From assembly GCA_029821635.1 (NCBI GenBank), contig JALGSW010000022.1:1-36577 (forward strand): DNA of 36,577 nt, in the 5' to 3' direction. The notes beneath the pieces were generated by a model, which worked only from the letters and a program-made list of their open reading frames with translations, did no database searches and was not told where the DNA came from. Below are positions 14,372 to 22,822 of this stretch, one piece after another (within the stretch, counting starts at the first letter, position 1; the number at the start of each line of letters is the position of its first letter). This stretch comes from Candidatus Zipacnadia bacterium. Its GTDB lineage: Bacteria > Armatimonadota > Zipacnadia > Zipacnadales > UBA5352. Both the position numbers and the translations under genes were made by a program.

Positions 14372-16849
14372 ATGACACGCCTGCTGCCGGCCACACTCGC
14401 CGCCATCCTCGTTTGCTCCGCCGCGCTCGCGCAGGAGGAGTTTGCGTTGCTCGATGCCGCCGACCTGGCGCTCAATGAGCCGCTGACGATCGAGCTGCCG
14501 GGCGCCGCCTCCGAGGCCGACGGTCCGGTCTGCCTCGCCTTCGAGGCTCGTATCCAGACGCGCTACGCGACCGGCTCGGCGGCCGCGCTGCAGGTCGCCG
14601 TCAACGGCCTGCCGACTTCGATCGAGCGGCTTCGCAACAAGCCGCAGCACTACCTCTTCTCCGGCGGCAGGCGCGTGGGGTGGTACTCGTCCGCGGACGC
14701 CGCCTGGGTGTTGCCGTACTACGCCTGGGACCGGCAGGACGTGGCCGAGGGCCAGGCGCACGAGTTCGTCCTGGACGTCACCAACCTCATCAGGCCCGCG
14801 GACAACACCGTGACCTTCGAGTCGATCTACGACACCGCCGCGGGCGCGATCATCGAGCTGCGGCGCGTGGCGCTGCTGCTGCACTCGGACTTCCCGAAGA
14901 GCCCTGCGCTCGACGAGCCGCAGGTCGTCTCGGAGAGCCACGGCATCGACGCCTTCCGCGAGCGCGCGACCGGCTATCACTCAGGCGCTGAGGCGCAGCT
15001 CAACACGGAGATCGCCTGGCGGCCCGATGCCGGCGAGGTCCTTCCGACCGCAAGCTACGCGCAGGGCTACGAGCTTGCGCTCAGCGGTACCGGACGCATC
15101 ATCGTGACCGTCGGCGGCGACCGCTACGAGGCCTACTCGTGGTTCGGCGCGGGCGGGGGCGTGTGGCGCACGATCGGACAGGAGCCCGGCGGCGGCTGGG
15201 ACGCCCTCGGCGTTGATGGCACGACCGTCACCTGCGCGAGCGCGGCGCTGTCGCTGGAGCGCAGCGTGCTGCGGCGCGACTCGCACGTCGAGGTGCGCGA
15301 CACCGTGCGGAACCTGACCGGCGGCGACCTCGCTCTGCCCTTCGTGAACGCGGTGGACGTCGGCTCGGTGGCGGGGGTGCGCGAGTTCCGCATCAGCGGT
15401 CAGCTCCAGCGCAAGCTCTGGGCCAACACGAAGCCGCAGGTCGGGCGGCAGCTTGCGGCCACTCCGGTGGTCTACGTCGAGCGCGCTGCCTCGGCGGTCG
15501 GGCTCGTGATGGAGGATGACGCCTACCGCAACCAGGGCTCCGTGCTCTGCTGGGACGGCACGGTCGCGACAGGCGATGGGATGTTCTACCTGCAGCCCGG
15601 CGCGCAGTACACCTTCGTCTGGAAGATATTTCCGCTGGCCAAGCCGGGCTATTACGCGCTGACGAACGCGATCCGCGCGGACTGGAGCCTCTACCAGCGC
15701 ATTCCCGGCCTGTTCGGCTTCGTGCACCCGCACAGCGATCAGCGCATGTATGAGGACGTGCGCTGCGAGGGCCCCGAGCAGGTCGCGCAGTGGCTGGGGG
15801 CCACCGGCATTGAGATTGCATCAACGGTCGTGCTGGCGCCCGAGGACGCAGAGGGGAGCGGGCCGACGCTCTACGGGAACGAGCGCATGCAGTACATGCG
15901 CGCCGGGACCGACGTGTTCCTCGGCTGGCGCGACGCGGTGCGCGAGTTCGGCGCCGATCCCGCGTGCCTGCCCTACATGGACGTGCACCTCTGCCGGCTG
16001 GTGGGGGAGACGCTCGAGGAGATGCGCGAGCGCCTGCCCGGCTGCCTGATCGAGGACGCGTGGGGCGATCCGGTCGCGTACCGCACCGGCTGGCTCTACA
16101 ACGTGCTGCCGACGCTCGACAACGCCTCCGGCCGGCATCTGCTGGACGTGATGCGCTACTACGTGGACGATGCGGGCTTCGACGGCATGTACTTCGATGA
16201 GTGGGACCACTCGCGCGCGCGGGTCTCGTTCGCGCATGAGGACGGCCTGAGCGCGCTGCTGACTGACCAGGGCGCCATCGCGCGCAAGGTCGGGATCGTC
16301 CCGATCATGGCGAAGAGCTTCCAGCTTGAGATGACGCGGGAGCTCGTCGAGCGCGACGCGATCATCTTCGCGAACCAGTTCGATGACACGCTCGACGCCG
16401 CGCAACTGCCGATCTGCCACTTCGCCGAGCCCTACGGTTCGCATGACAGCTACCTGCTGGCCGCCGCGCAGCTCTCGCGCACGCCGCTGGCGCTGCACGT
16501 CAAGGCCACGCGCGGCGTCTGGGGCGACGCCATCGCGTATCTCAAGCGCGGCCTACTCATGTGCTACTACTGGAAGTTCTTGCACGGCGACCACCTGCTC
16601 AAGCGCTGCTACCCGATCACGGTGCGGGAGATCAGGCCGGGCGTGGTGATTGGCGAGGACCGCATCGTGACTTGCTCGTCGGGCACGTTCTCGCTGGGTG
16701 GCGACGATCCGCTGGTGGCCTACGTTTACGCGGGCCCTGACGGGGAACTCGCGCGCACCGTGGAAGGTCAGAGCAGGATAGAGGGACACGCCGCGGTTGA
16801 GGTGAATCTTGCCACGGAAGAGGCTGCGGTGGTGATGGCGGTTGAGTGA
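14372..16849 (+). CDS. Secreted glycosidase-like protein with C-terminal TIM-barrel-type region
   Basis: Predicted 825 residues. ATG 14372 follows CAGGGAGGCCGCTG and gives a signal peptide (RLLPATLAAILVCSAALAQ). The first half is beta-rich (residues about 20-430), with lectin-like or galactose-mutarotase-like patches. From about residue 450 the sequence looks like a TIM barrel of a retaining glycosidase-like family. It contains PGLFGFVHPHSDQRMYEDV, then GFDGMYFDEWDHSRAR around D609/E610, and later AIIFANQFDD and CHFAEPYG. I cannot assign a GH family; DUF6259- or GH13/66-like superfamily proteins share the FDGxYxDE pattern. Location is inferred as periplasmic or extracellular. The frame is open upstream, but only through hairpin repeats. 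Confidence 0.7.
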   Translation: MTRLLPATLAAILVCSAALAQEEFALLDAADLALNEPLTIELPGAASEADGPVCLAFEARIQTRYATGSAAALQVAVNGLPTSIERLRNKPQHYLFSGGRRVGWYSSADAAWVLPYYAWDRQDVAEGQAHEFVLDVTNLIRPADNTVTFESIYDTAAGAIIELRRVALLLHSDFPKSPALDEPQVVSESHGIDAFRERATGYHSGAEAQLNTEIAWRPDAGEVLPTASYAQGYELALSGTGRIIVTVGGDRYEAYSWFGAGGGVWRTIGQEPGGGWDALGVDGTTVTCASAALSLERSVLRRDSHVEVRDTVRNLTGGDLALPFVNAVDVGSVAGVREFRISGQLQRKLWANTKPQVGRQLAATPVVYVERAASAVGLVMEDDAYRNQGSVLCWDGTVATGDGMFYLQPGAQYTFVWKIFPLAKPGYYALTNAIRADWSLYQRIPGLFGFVHPHSDQRMYEDVRCEGPEQVAQWLGATGIEIASTVVLAPEDAEGSGPTLYGNERMQYMRAGTDVFLGWRDAVREFGADPACLPYMDVHLCRLVGETLEEMRERLPGCLIEDAWGDPVAYRTGWLYNVLPTLDNASGRHLLDVMRYYVDDAGFDGMYFDEWDHSRARVSFAHEDGLSALLTDQGAIARKVGIVPIMAKSFQLEMTRELVERDAIIFANQFDDTLDAAQLPICHFAEPYGSHDSYLLAAAQLSRTPLALHVKATRGVWGDAIAYLKRGLLMCYYWKFLHGDHLLKRCYPITVREIRPGVVIGEDRIVTCSSGTFSLGGDDPLVAYVYAGPDGELARTVEGQSRIEGHAAVEVNLATEEAAVVMAVE

Positions 16850-16873
16850 AGTCGTCAGCCGTTGCTGTTGTGG

Positions 16874-16893
16874 CCCCGGCGCCCTCGCCGGGG
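16874..16893. repeat. GC-rich hairpin between the glycosidase-like gene and the AMMECR1 gene
   Basis: CCCCGGCG-CCCT-CGCCGGGG is an 8-bp perfect stem with a 4-base loop, 25 bases after the stop at 16849. No T-run follows. The AMMECR1 reading frame is open across it. Confidence 0.6.
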
Positions 16894-16927
16894 GAAGATT
16901 CGTGCTGTAGCGGGGAGGGACGCAGCT

Positions 16928-17587
16928 CTGAATCGCTTGCGTCGTCAGGGTCGTGCGATCGCGGGGATCCCCGCGCTGGTCCTCGTCGCGTCCGCATGGC
17001 TCATCACTCCCGCTTGCGCTGAGACCGTCGCCGAACGCTTCGCCGCCGACCCCGCCGCCGCGCAGTCCGCCCTGAGCCTCGCCCGCGCGACCATCGACGC
17101 CTGGGTGCTGCGCCACGATCCCGCCACCGGCGGGACCCCCGCCGACCTCCCGCCGCTGATGCACGAACGCGCGGCCGTGTTCGTGAGCGCGATGCTCGGC
17201 GACGCGCCCCGTTGCTGCATGGGCGTACTGTACCCGACGCGCGCGACGGTGGCCGAGCAGATCACCGAGGCCGCGCGCGCCGCTGCCGGGATGGACCTGC
17301 GCTTCCCGCCGATCACCGTCGAGGAGCTGCCGAGTCTGCGCGTGATCGTGTCCGTGCTGGAGCCGCCTGAGCCAATCGCGAGCGCGGACGGCCTCGATCC
17401 GGCCTGCGAAGGCCTTGCGGTGCGCGGGGCGAAGGGCTGGGGCGTGGTGCTGCCGCGCGAGACGCCGCGGGCGGAGTTGATCGAGTCGTGGGCGCGTATC
17501 CGCGCAGGCGCCGCGCCCGATGAACTAGTGGACTACTACCGCGTGCGGGCCTTCCGCATCGTGGCGCGCGCGCGAGCCGGAGACTGA
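16928..17587 (+). CDS. Exported AMMECR1-domain protein
   Basis: About 219 residues from a CTG at 16928, chosen because GGGGAGGG (16912-16919) lies 8 nt upstream and no ATG or GTG is available. TTG 16937 or TTG 16862 are alternatives. The N-terminus has basic residues, a hydrophobic core (ALVLVASAWLITPACA) and a likely cleavage site, so export is predicted. That is unusual because AMMECR1 proteins are normally intracellular. The AMMECR1 domain is recognisable from GVLYPTRATVAEQITEAAR, DLRFPPITVEELPSLRVIVS and GLAVRGAKGWGVVLP. The family hallmark RGCIG is changed to RCCMG (R95-C96-C97-M98-G99). Molecular function of the family is unknown. It precedes the alpha-2-macroglobulin gene by 33 nt. Confidence 0.75.
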   Translation: MNRLRRQGRAIAGIPALVLVASAWLITPACAETVAERFAADPAAAQSALSLARATIDAWVLRHDPATGGTPADLPPLMHERAAVFVSAMLGDAPRCCMGVLYPTRATVAEQITEAARAAAGMDLRFPPITVEELPSLRVIVSVLEPPEPIASADGLDPACEGLAVRGAKGWGVVLPRETPRAELIESWARIRAGAAPDELVDYYRVRAFRIVARARAGD

Positions 17588-17620
17588 GCCGTAACGCAGA
17601 CGCATCCGGAGGTGTCGGTG

Positions 17621-20600
17621 ATGAGTTCGTGGCTGAAGAACGGGCTTGTGATGGCGCTGATGCTCGCCGTGCTGACTACCGTCGCGCCCGCGCAGGAGGA
17701 GCACCAGGCGCCGAATGTGGACATCGAGGCATTCGTGCGCATCTGGCCGACCACGCAGAAGGTGCAACTTCGCGCGTGGCTCTACAACACGAAGAAGGCA
17801 ACCCTCGAAGCGTACCGCGTAGACCTCGACGAGATCGTCCCCGACGCCTCTGCGATCTACGAGAGCGACGAGGACGAGCCGGACAGCGTCGCCTACCGCG
17901 TCAAGCACCTCGACCTGTCCGGCCGCAGCCGTTCCGCACGCTGGACGGTCACGCTGAAGAAGATATACGAGGATTCGTGGATGGACCGCGACATCGAGGC
18001 CCCGAAGCTCCCGCCCGGCGTCTACGTCATCAGCATGACGGGCGGCGGGGTGGAGGAGCGCACGTGGGTGGCGGTCTCCGACCGCGCCCTGGTCTCGAAG
18101 CGCTCGCCCGACGTGGTCTTCGGCTGGCTCGTGAACGCGCAGACCGGCCGGCCAATCGAGGGCTCGTGGGTCCACCTCTTCGACGATGAGGGGCGCGTTG
18201 CGGCGAAGCAGACCGAGCGCGACGGGACCGTGACCTTCGACACGAGCGACGCGTCCGGCCACTACTGGCTCGCGGCCACCGGCGGCGCCCCGACCTTCGT
18301 CATGCCCTCGGCGCCGAGGAGCGTGCAGCCCTTCAAGGCCTACGTCCACACCGACCGGCCGGTCTACCGCCCCGGCCACCTCGTGCAGTTCCGAGGCACG
18401 GTCCGCCGCGCCGAACGAGGCGCCTACCGGCTGCCCGAGGGCATCGAGACCGCGACCGTCGAGATCCGCTTCGGCGGCGACCCCGTCTACCGTAAGGAGC
18501 TCCCGCTCAACGAGTGGGGGAGCTTCGCGGGCGAGTTCCAGCTCGCCCCCGAGCCGCCGCTCGGCGAGTACGACCTCGTGACGATCGTCGGCTCAGGCGA
18601 GGAGCGCACGGTCTTCTACAAGGAGTTCTCCGTCCAGGCCTACCGCAAGCCGGAGTTCGAGCCGCAGATCACCATCCCGAAGAACTACTACCTGCAGGGC
18701 GAGACGATCCCTGTGACGATCTCCGCGGACTACTTCTTCGGCAGCCCGGTCTCGGGCGGCAAGGTCGAATATGAGGTGCACTTCAGCGAATCCGGCAGCC
18801 CGGTCCCTCAGCGCATCCGCGACGCAGCGGGCCTCGGCGCACCCGGCGCGATGGACATCGAGCGGGACTTCTCCGGCACCTCGATCCTCGATGAGCAGGG
18901 CAAGTTCGTGCTGGAGGTGCCGACCACGTATGCGACCGTGGATCGGCGGATGTACGTGTCCGCGACGGTCAGCGAACTGTCGCTGCGCCCGCGCGAGGCC
19001 TCGGCCTCGACGCTGATCACCGCCGCGCAGTTCCGGCTCTCGGTGAGCGCGACTCAGTACTCGTACGTGCTCGGCGAGGAGACGCCGACGATCACGATCC
19101 GCACCGCGGACTACGAGAGCAAGGGGCTCTCGCGTCGCGTCGAGGCGGCGGTCATCGAGCCGATGACCGATCGCGAGGGGCGCTCCTACGAGGAGCGCAC
19201 CGAGTACGACGTGGAGACCGACAGCGACGGCCGCGCGACAATCACCTTCGATCCGAAGCGCCCGGCGCGCTACCGCGTCGAAGCATGGGCGACCGACGAT
19301 GACAACAACCCCGTCTACGATAGCGACCGCTTCTACGTGGAGGAGCCTCCGGAGGAGGAGCGGCCGGCGTGGCCGACGCTCACGATGGACGCCGATGAGT
19401 CCCGCTACGAGCCCGGCGACGTGGCGAAGGTCCACACGCTCACCGACCAGCTCGGTGCGTGGATGCTGCTGACCATCGAGGGCGAGCGGCTCTTCGAGTA
19501 CAAGGTCCATCGGTTGCTGGCGAACGAGTTCGACCTCAAGATCCCGGTTGAGGAGCGCTACAGGCCCGGAGTAGCGGTCAAAGCGATGATCGTGCGCAAG
19601 GGCGAGGACACGCGCGACAGCGCGAGGCTGAACGTGCCGCATGACGAGAAGCGGCTGGAGGTCATCGTCTCACCCGATGAGGAGCAGTACGAGCCCTCGC
19701 AGACCGCGCGCTACGCGATCACCACGCGCGACTGGCAGGACCGCGGCGTGGCCGCCGAGGTCGGGCTCGGCATCGTCGACGAGGCGCTCTACGAGATCAT
19801 GGAGGACTACACTCCCAGCCCCTACGCGGTCTTCTGGGGCGACAGGCGCACGCGCGTGACCACGAATTTCTCACACTCGCACCTCTACCCCGGCGGCGGC
19901 GCGCAGATGGGTGGCGTGGACGCCGCCACCACCGCGCAGCCGATGGCGCGCGAGATGGAAGAGCAGAAGATGGTGGCCGGCGAAGAGGCGACCGAGGACG
20001 GCATCGCCATCCGCCGGCGCTTCGAGGACACCGCGTTGTGGCAGCCCTCCGTCATCACCGGCCCCGACGGGCGGGCCTCCGTTGAGTTCGCGATGCCCGA
20101 CAACCTGACGACCTGGCGCGCGGTGGCCCGGGCGATCGACCGCGAGACCCGCGCGGGCGAGGGCCGCGAGACGCGCACCGTCACGATGCCGCTGCTCGTG
20201 CGCCTGGTGCTCCCGCGCTTCTACGTGGAGGGCGATGAGGGCACCGCCGCGGCGATCGTGCACAACTACACCGGCGAGGGCCGCACTGTGGACGTCGCGC
20301 TCACCGCCGATGGCGCGCAGGTCCAGGGCGAGCCGCGACAGCAGGTCTCTGTGCCCGCGGACGGCATCGTGCGGCTCACCTGGGCGATCACCGCGACCGG
20401 CCCGGACGAGGCGCGCTTCGTGGTCTCGGCCGATGGCGGCGAGGGCGCGCAGGACGCGATGGAGACGACGCTGCCGGTGGTGCCGAGCGGCGTGGAGAAC
20501 GTGGACGCGTGGGCGGGCTCCAGCAACGGGAACGTCGCGCAGACCGTGACGCTCCCGACAGGCGCGCTGCCCGGCTCGGCGGAGCTGGTCCTGACGGTCT

Positions 20601-22099
20601 CGCCATCGCTTGCCGGGCCGATCTTCGAGGCGCTCGACTACCTGACGCACTACCCCTACGGCTGCGCTGAGCAGACGATGGACAGCTTCCTGCCGGACGT
20701 GATCGTCGCGCGGACCATCGAGCGCCTCGGCGCGGACCGCTCGAAGCCGGAGATGCTCGACCGCTACGTGAACTTCGGCCTGCAGAAGCTCATCCGCTAC
20801 CAGCACGATGACGGCGGCTGGCACTGGTGGGAGTTCGACGACTCCGACCCCTACATCAGCGCCTACGTGGTCTACGGGCTGAAGGTCGCCGATGAGGCGG
20901 GCTACGTCGGCGCGGCGGCTCCGATGCGTCGCGGCGTGAGCTACCTCGTCGAGCAGCTCGATGAGGAGCGCTACGTGCGCGCCCGCGCCTACCTGCTCTG
21001 GGCGTTGGCCTACGCCGACGCGTGGACCAGCGAGAGTATGCGCAAGGGCGCGGAGGCGGCCAACGCCACCTGGGATGAGCGCGAGAAGCTCGACGCCTTC
21101 AGCCTGGCGTCGCTCGGACTGGCGCTGCAACGACTCTCGCAGTCGAGCGCTGCGGGCGATAGTGGCGACGAGCTCGCCGCCGCGGCGCTGGAGATCGCCG
21201 ACCAGCTCGAAGCCGCCGCGATCCGCGAGGGCATCGGTGTGCACTGGGCGCCCGAGGGCCGCGCGACCTACTCGTGGCTCAACAATGACGTGGAGGTCAC
21301 CTCGCAGGTGATGCGGCTGATGATGGCCGTCAAGCCCGATAGCGACACGATCGGCGGCGCGGTCCGCTGGATGATGTCGATGCGCGAAGGGAAGTCGTGG
21401 CGCTCGACGAAGGACACCGCCTCGGCGGTTATCGCGCTGGCGGAGTATCTCGAACGCGCCGACGAGCTTGCGCCGAACTACACCGCGAACGTGCTGGTCG
21501 GCGGGCAGCAGGTCGGGCGCGTGCAGATGGGCGCGGAGGACGTGTTCGCCGACGCAGAGACGATCACGGTGGACGCCGCGCAGCTCCCGGCGGGTGAGAT
21601 TGCGATGGCCATCGACAAGGACGGGCCGGGGATGGTGTACTGGTCGGCGCGCATGCACTACCTGCTGCCCGCCGAGACGGCCGTCCCGACCACCGACGAC
21701 ATCGTGGTCAAGCGTGAGTACACGCTGCCTGCGGAGAACCCCGTTGAGGGCGGCACGCAGCAGCCGGGCGACGTGATCCGCGTGACGCTGAGGCTGAAGG
21801 CCAACGAGGACCTGCACTACGCGATGCTGGAGGAGCCGATCCCGGCGGGCTGCGAGGTGATCGCCGGTGATGGGCAGCCGTGGCGCAACCCATGGGACCG
21901 CCGCGAGGTCTGGGACCGGCGCATCATCTTCTTCTTCGACTACCTCAGCGAGGGCACGCACGAGGTGAGCTACATCCTGCGCGCCGAGGCGCCGGGGCAG
22001 TACAAGATCCTGCCCTCGACCGCGTCGCTGATGTACTTCCCGGAGGTGCGAGGCCACAACCGGCTCGTGCGCATGCGCGTCGCGGATGTGAGTGAGTGA
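17621..22099 (+). CDS. Bacterial alpha-2-macroglobulin with thioester motif
   Basis: Predicted 1492 residues. ATG 17621 has GGAGG 8 nt upstream; GTG 17618 and GTG 17612 are less well spaced. A signal peptide without lipobox (KNGLVMALMLAVLTTVAPAQ) predicts release into the periplasm or beyond. Macroglobulin domains include the MG2-like VHTDRPVYRPGHLVQFRGTV near residue 242. A flexible, probably bait-like stretch rich in Gly, Ala, Met and Glu spans about 758-800. The alpha-2-macroglobulin core follows (MPDNLTTWRAVARAI), then the thioester motif C1015-A-E-Q1018 in YGCAEQT and the helical thioester domain (GGWHWWEFDDSDPYISAYVV). Such proteins trap proteases covalently. The usual partner PbpC is not seen nearby. 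Its stop codon overlaps the next ATG by one base. Confidence 0.93.
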   Translation: MSSWLKNGLVMALMLAVLTTVAPAQEEHQAPNVDIEAFVRIWPTTQKVQLRAWLYNTKKATLEAYRVDLDEIVPDASAIYESDEDEPDSVAYRVKHLDLSGRSRSARWTVTLKKIYEDSWMDRDIEAPKLPPGVYVISMTGGGVEERTWVAVSDRALVSKRSPDVVFGWLVNAQTGRPIEGSWVHLFDDEGRVAAKQTERDGTVTFDTSDASGHYWLAATGGAPTFVMPSAPRSVQPFKAYVHTDRPVYRPGHLVQFRGTVRRAERGAYRLPEGIETATVEIRFGGDPVYRKELPLNEWGSFAGEFQLAPEPPLGEYDLVTIVGSGEERTVFYKEFSVQAYRKPEFEPQITIPKNYYLQGETIPVTISADYFFGSPVSGGKVEYEVHFSESGSPVPQRIRDAAGLGAPGAMDIERDFSGTSILDEQGKFVLEVPTTYATVDRRMYVSATVSELSLRPREASASTLITAAQFRLSVSATQYSYVLGEETPTITIRTADYESKGLSRRVEAAVIEPMTDREGRSYEERTEYDVETDSDGRATITFDPKRPARYRVEAWATDDDNNPVYDSDRFYVEEPPEEERPAWPTLTMDADESRYEPGDVAKVHTLTDQLGAWMLLTIEGERLFEYKVHRLLANEFDLKIPVEERYRPGVAVKAMIVRKGEDTRDSARLNVPHDEKRLEVIVSPDEEQYEPSQTARYAITTRDWQDRGVAAEVGLGIVDEALYEIMEDYTPSPYAVFWGDRRTRVTTNFSHSHLYPGGGAQMGGVDAATTAQPMAREMEEQKMVAGEEATEDGIAIRRRFEDTALWQPSVITGPDGRASVEFAMPDNLTTWRAVARAIDRETRAGEGRETRTVTMPLLVRLVLPRFYVEGDEGTAAAIVHNYTGEGRTVDVALTADGAQVQGEPRQQVSVPADGIVRLTWAITATGPDEARFVVSADGGEGAQDAMETTLPVVPSGVENVDAWAGSSNGNVAQTVTLPTGALPGSAELVLTVSPSLAGPIFEALDYLTHYPYGCAEQTMDSFLPDVIVARTIERLGADRSKPEMLDRYVNFGLQKLIRYQHDDGGWHWWEFDDSDPYISAYVVYGLKVADEAGYVGAAAPMRRGVSYLVEQLDEERYVRARAYLLWALAYADAWTSESMRKGAEAANATWDEREKLDAFSLASLGLALQRLSQSSAAGDSGDELAAAALEIADQLEAAAIREGIGVHWAPEGRATYSWLNNDVEVTSQVMRLMMAVKPDSDTIGGAVRWMMSMREGKSWRSTKDTASAVIALAEYLERADELAPNYTANVLVGGQQVGRVQMGAEDVFADAETITVDAAQLPAGEIAMAIDKDGPGMVYWSARMHYLLPAETAVPTTDDIVVKREYTLPAENPVEGGTQQPGDVIRVTLRLKANEDLHYAMLEEPIPAGCEVIAGDGQPWRNPWDRREVWDRRIIFFFDYLSEGTHEVSYILRAEAPGQYKILPSTASLMYFPEVRGHNRLVRMRVADVSE

Positions 22100-22812
22100 T
22101 GGGTAGGTGTGCGCCGCTGTCGTTCGCCGTACGGAGGGGCCGCCTGAGGCGCGCATGCCGTTTATGCGCGCCGAAGTCGGCCCGGTCGTTCGGCGGCGAG
22201 AGCCGGTCACGTCTGGGTGACGCGCGGGCCGACTTCGTGTCGCCGCCCTCGCTGGCGCTCGGGCGGCGCCCCTCAGGCGGCCCCTCCGTACGGCTGACGG
22301 CGGCTCTCGCGGTGGTTGTGCTTGCGGTGGTCACCGTCGCCTTCGCCAACGTGGACCCGAGCGAGGGGCCGCCGCCCGCGCTCGGGCAGATCGTGCCGGA
22401 CTTCACGCTCCAGCGCATCGACGGCGGCGCCATGCGCCTGGCCGACGTGCATGAGCCGGTCGTGGTGCTGAACATCTTCGCGTTCTGGTGCGACACGTGG
22501 ATCGCGCAGTTGCCGCAGCTCCGCGAACTGGTGGCTTCCGAGCAGGACCTCGGCTTCAAGCTCATCTCCGTGAGCATCGACGGCCGCTGGCCAGATCAGC
22601 TCCAGCAGGTCTGCGGCGACGACCCGCCGCCGTGGCCGATCCTGCTTGATGGCGATCGCGTGCTCGGCCGGGCCCTGACGATCCGCCACGCTCCGACGGT
22701 GCTGGTGCTCGACCGCTCGCGCCGGGTGCGCTACGCCTGGGAGGGCTACCCGGGCAATCACCGAGTGCTGCGCGGGATACGCCGCGCGGCCAGCGAACAC
22801 GCTACAGATTGA
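22099..22812 (+). CDS. Exported thioredoxin-fold (TlpA/ResA-like) protein with single active-site Cys
   Basis: Up to 237 residues if started at ATG 22099, which overlaps the macroglobulin stop (TGATG). The thioredoxin fold is clear: PDFTLQRIDGGAMRLAD, VVVLNIFAFWCDTWIAQLPQL, LISVSIDG, and HAPTVLVLDRSRRVRYAWEG with the cis-Pro. The CxxC motif is reduced to C131-D-T-W134, so the resolving Cys is missing and disulfide exchange by the usual route is unlikely. The region between about residue 10 and the hydrophobic export segment (TAALAVVVLAVVTVAFA) is Arg-rich and encoded by a palindromic element. Alternative starts are CTG 22294, GTG 22312 or GTG 22318. The true start is uncertain. Confidence 0.75.
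   Translation: MGRCAPLSFAVRRGRLRRACRLCAPKSARSFGGESRSRLGDARADFVSPPSLALGRRPSGGPSVRLTAALAVVVLAVVTVAFANVDPSEGPPPALGQIVPDFTLQRIDGGAMRLADVHEPVVVLNIFAFWCDTWIAQLPQLRELVASEQDLGFKLISVSIDGRWPDQLQQVCGDDPPPWPILLDGDRVLGRALTIRHAPTVLVLDRSRRVRYAWEGYPGNHRVLRGIRRAASEHATD
22126..22294. repeat. Nested palindromic (MITE-like) element inside the redoxin gene 5' end
   Basis: Perfect 24-bp inverted arms lie at 22126-22149 and 22271-22294 (outer ends GCCGTACGGAGG and CCTCCGTACGGC). An inner 12-bp pair lies at 22173-22184 (GAAGTCGGCCCG) and 22225-22236. A central 5-bp pair GTCAC/GTGAC lies at 22206-22210 and 22217-22221. All three stems share nearly the same centre, giving a long branched hairpin. No transposase is encoded. 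The reading frame of the redoxin gene passes through the whole element without a stop. Confidence 0.85.
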
Positions 22813-22822
22813 GGAGACGCTC

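Noticed and set aside
19871-22210. A 779-codon minus-strand frame
   Set aside because: It is antisense to the alpha-2-macroglobulin gene, has no domain or ribosome-binding site, and shows shadow composition.
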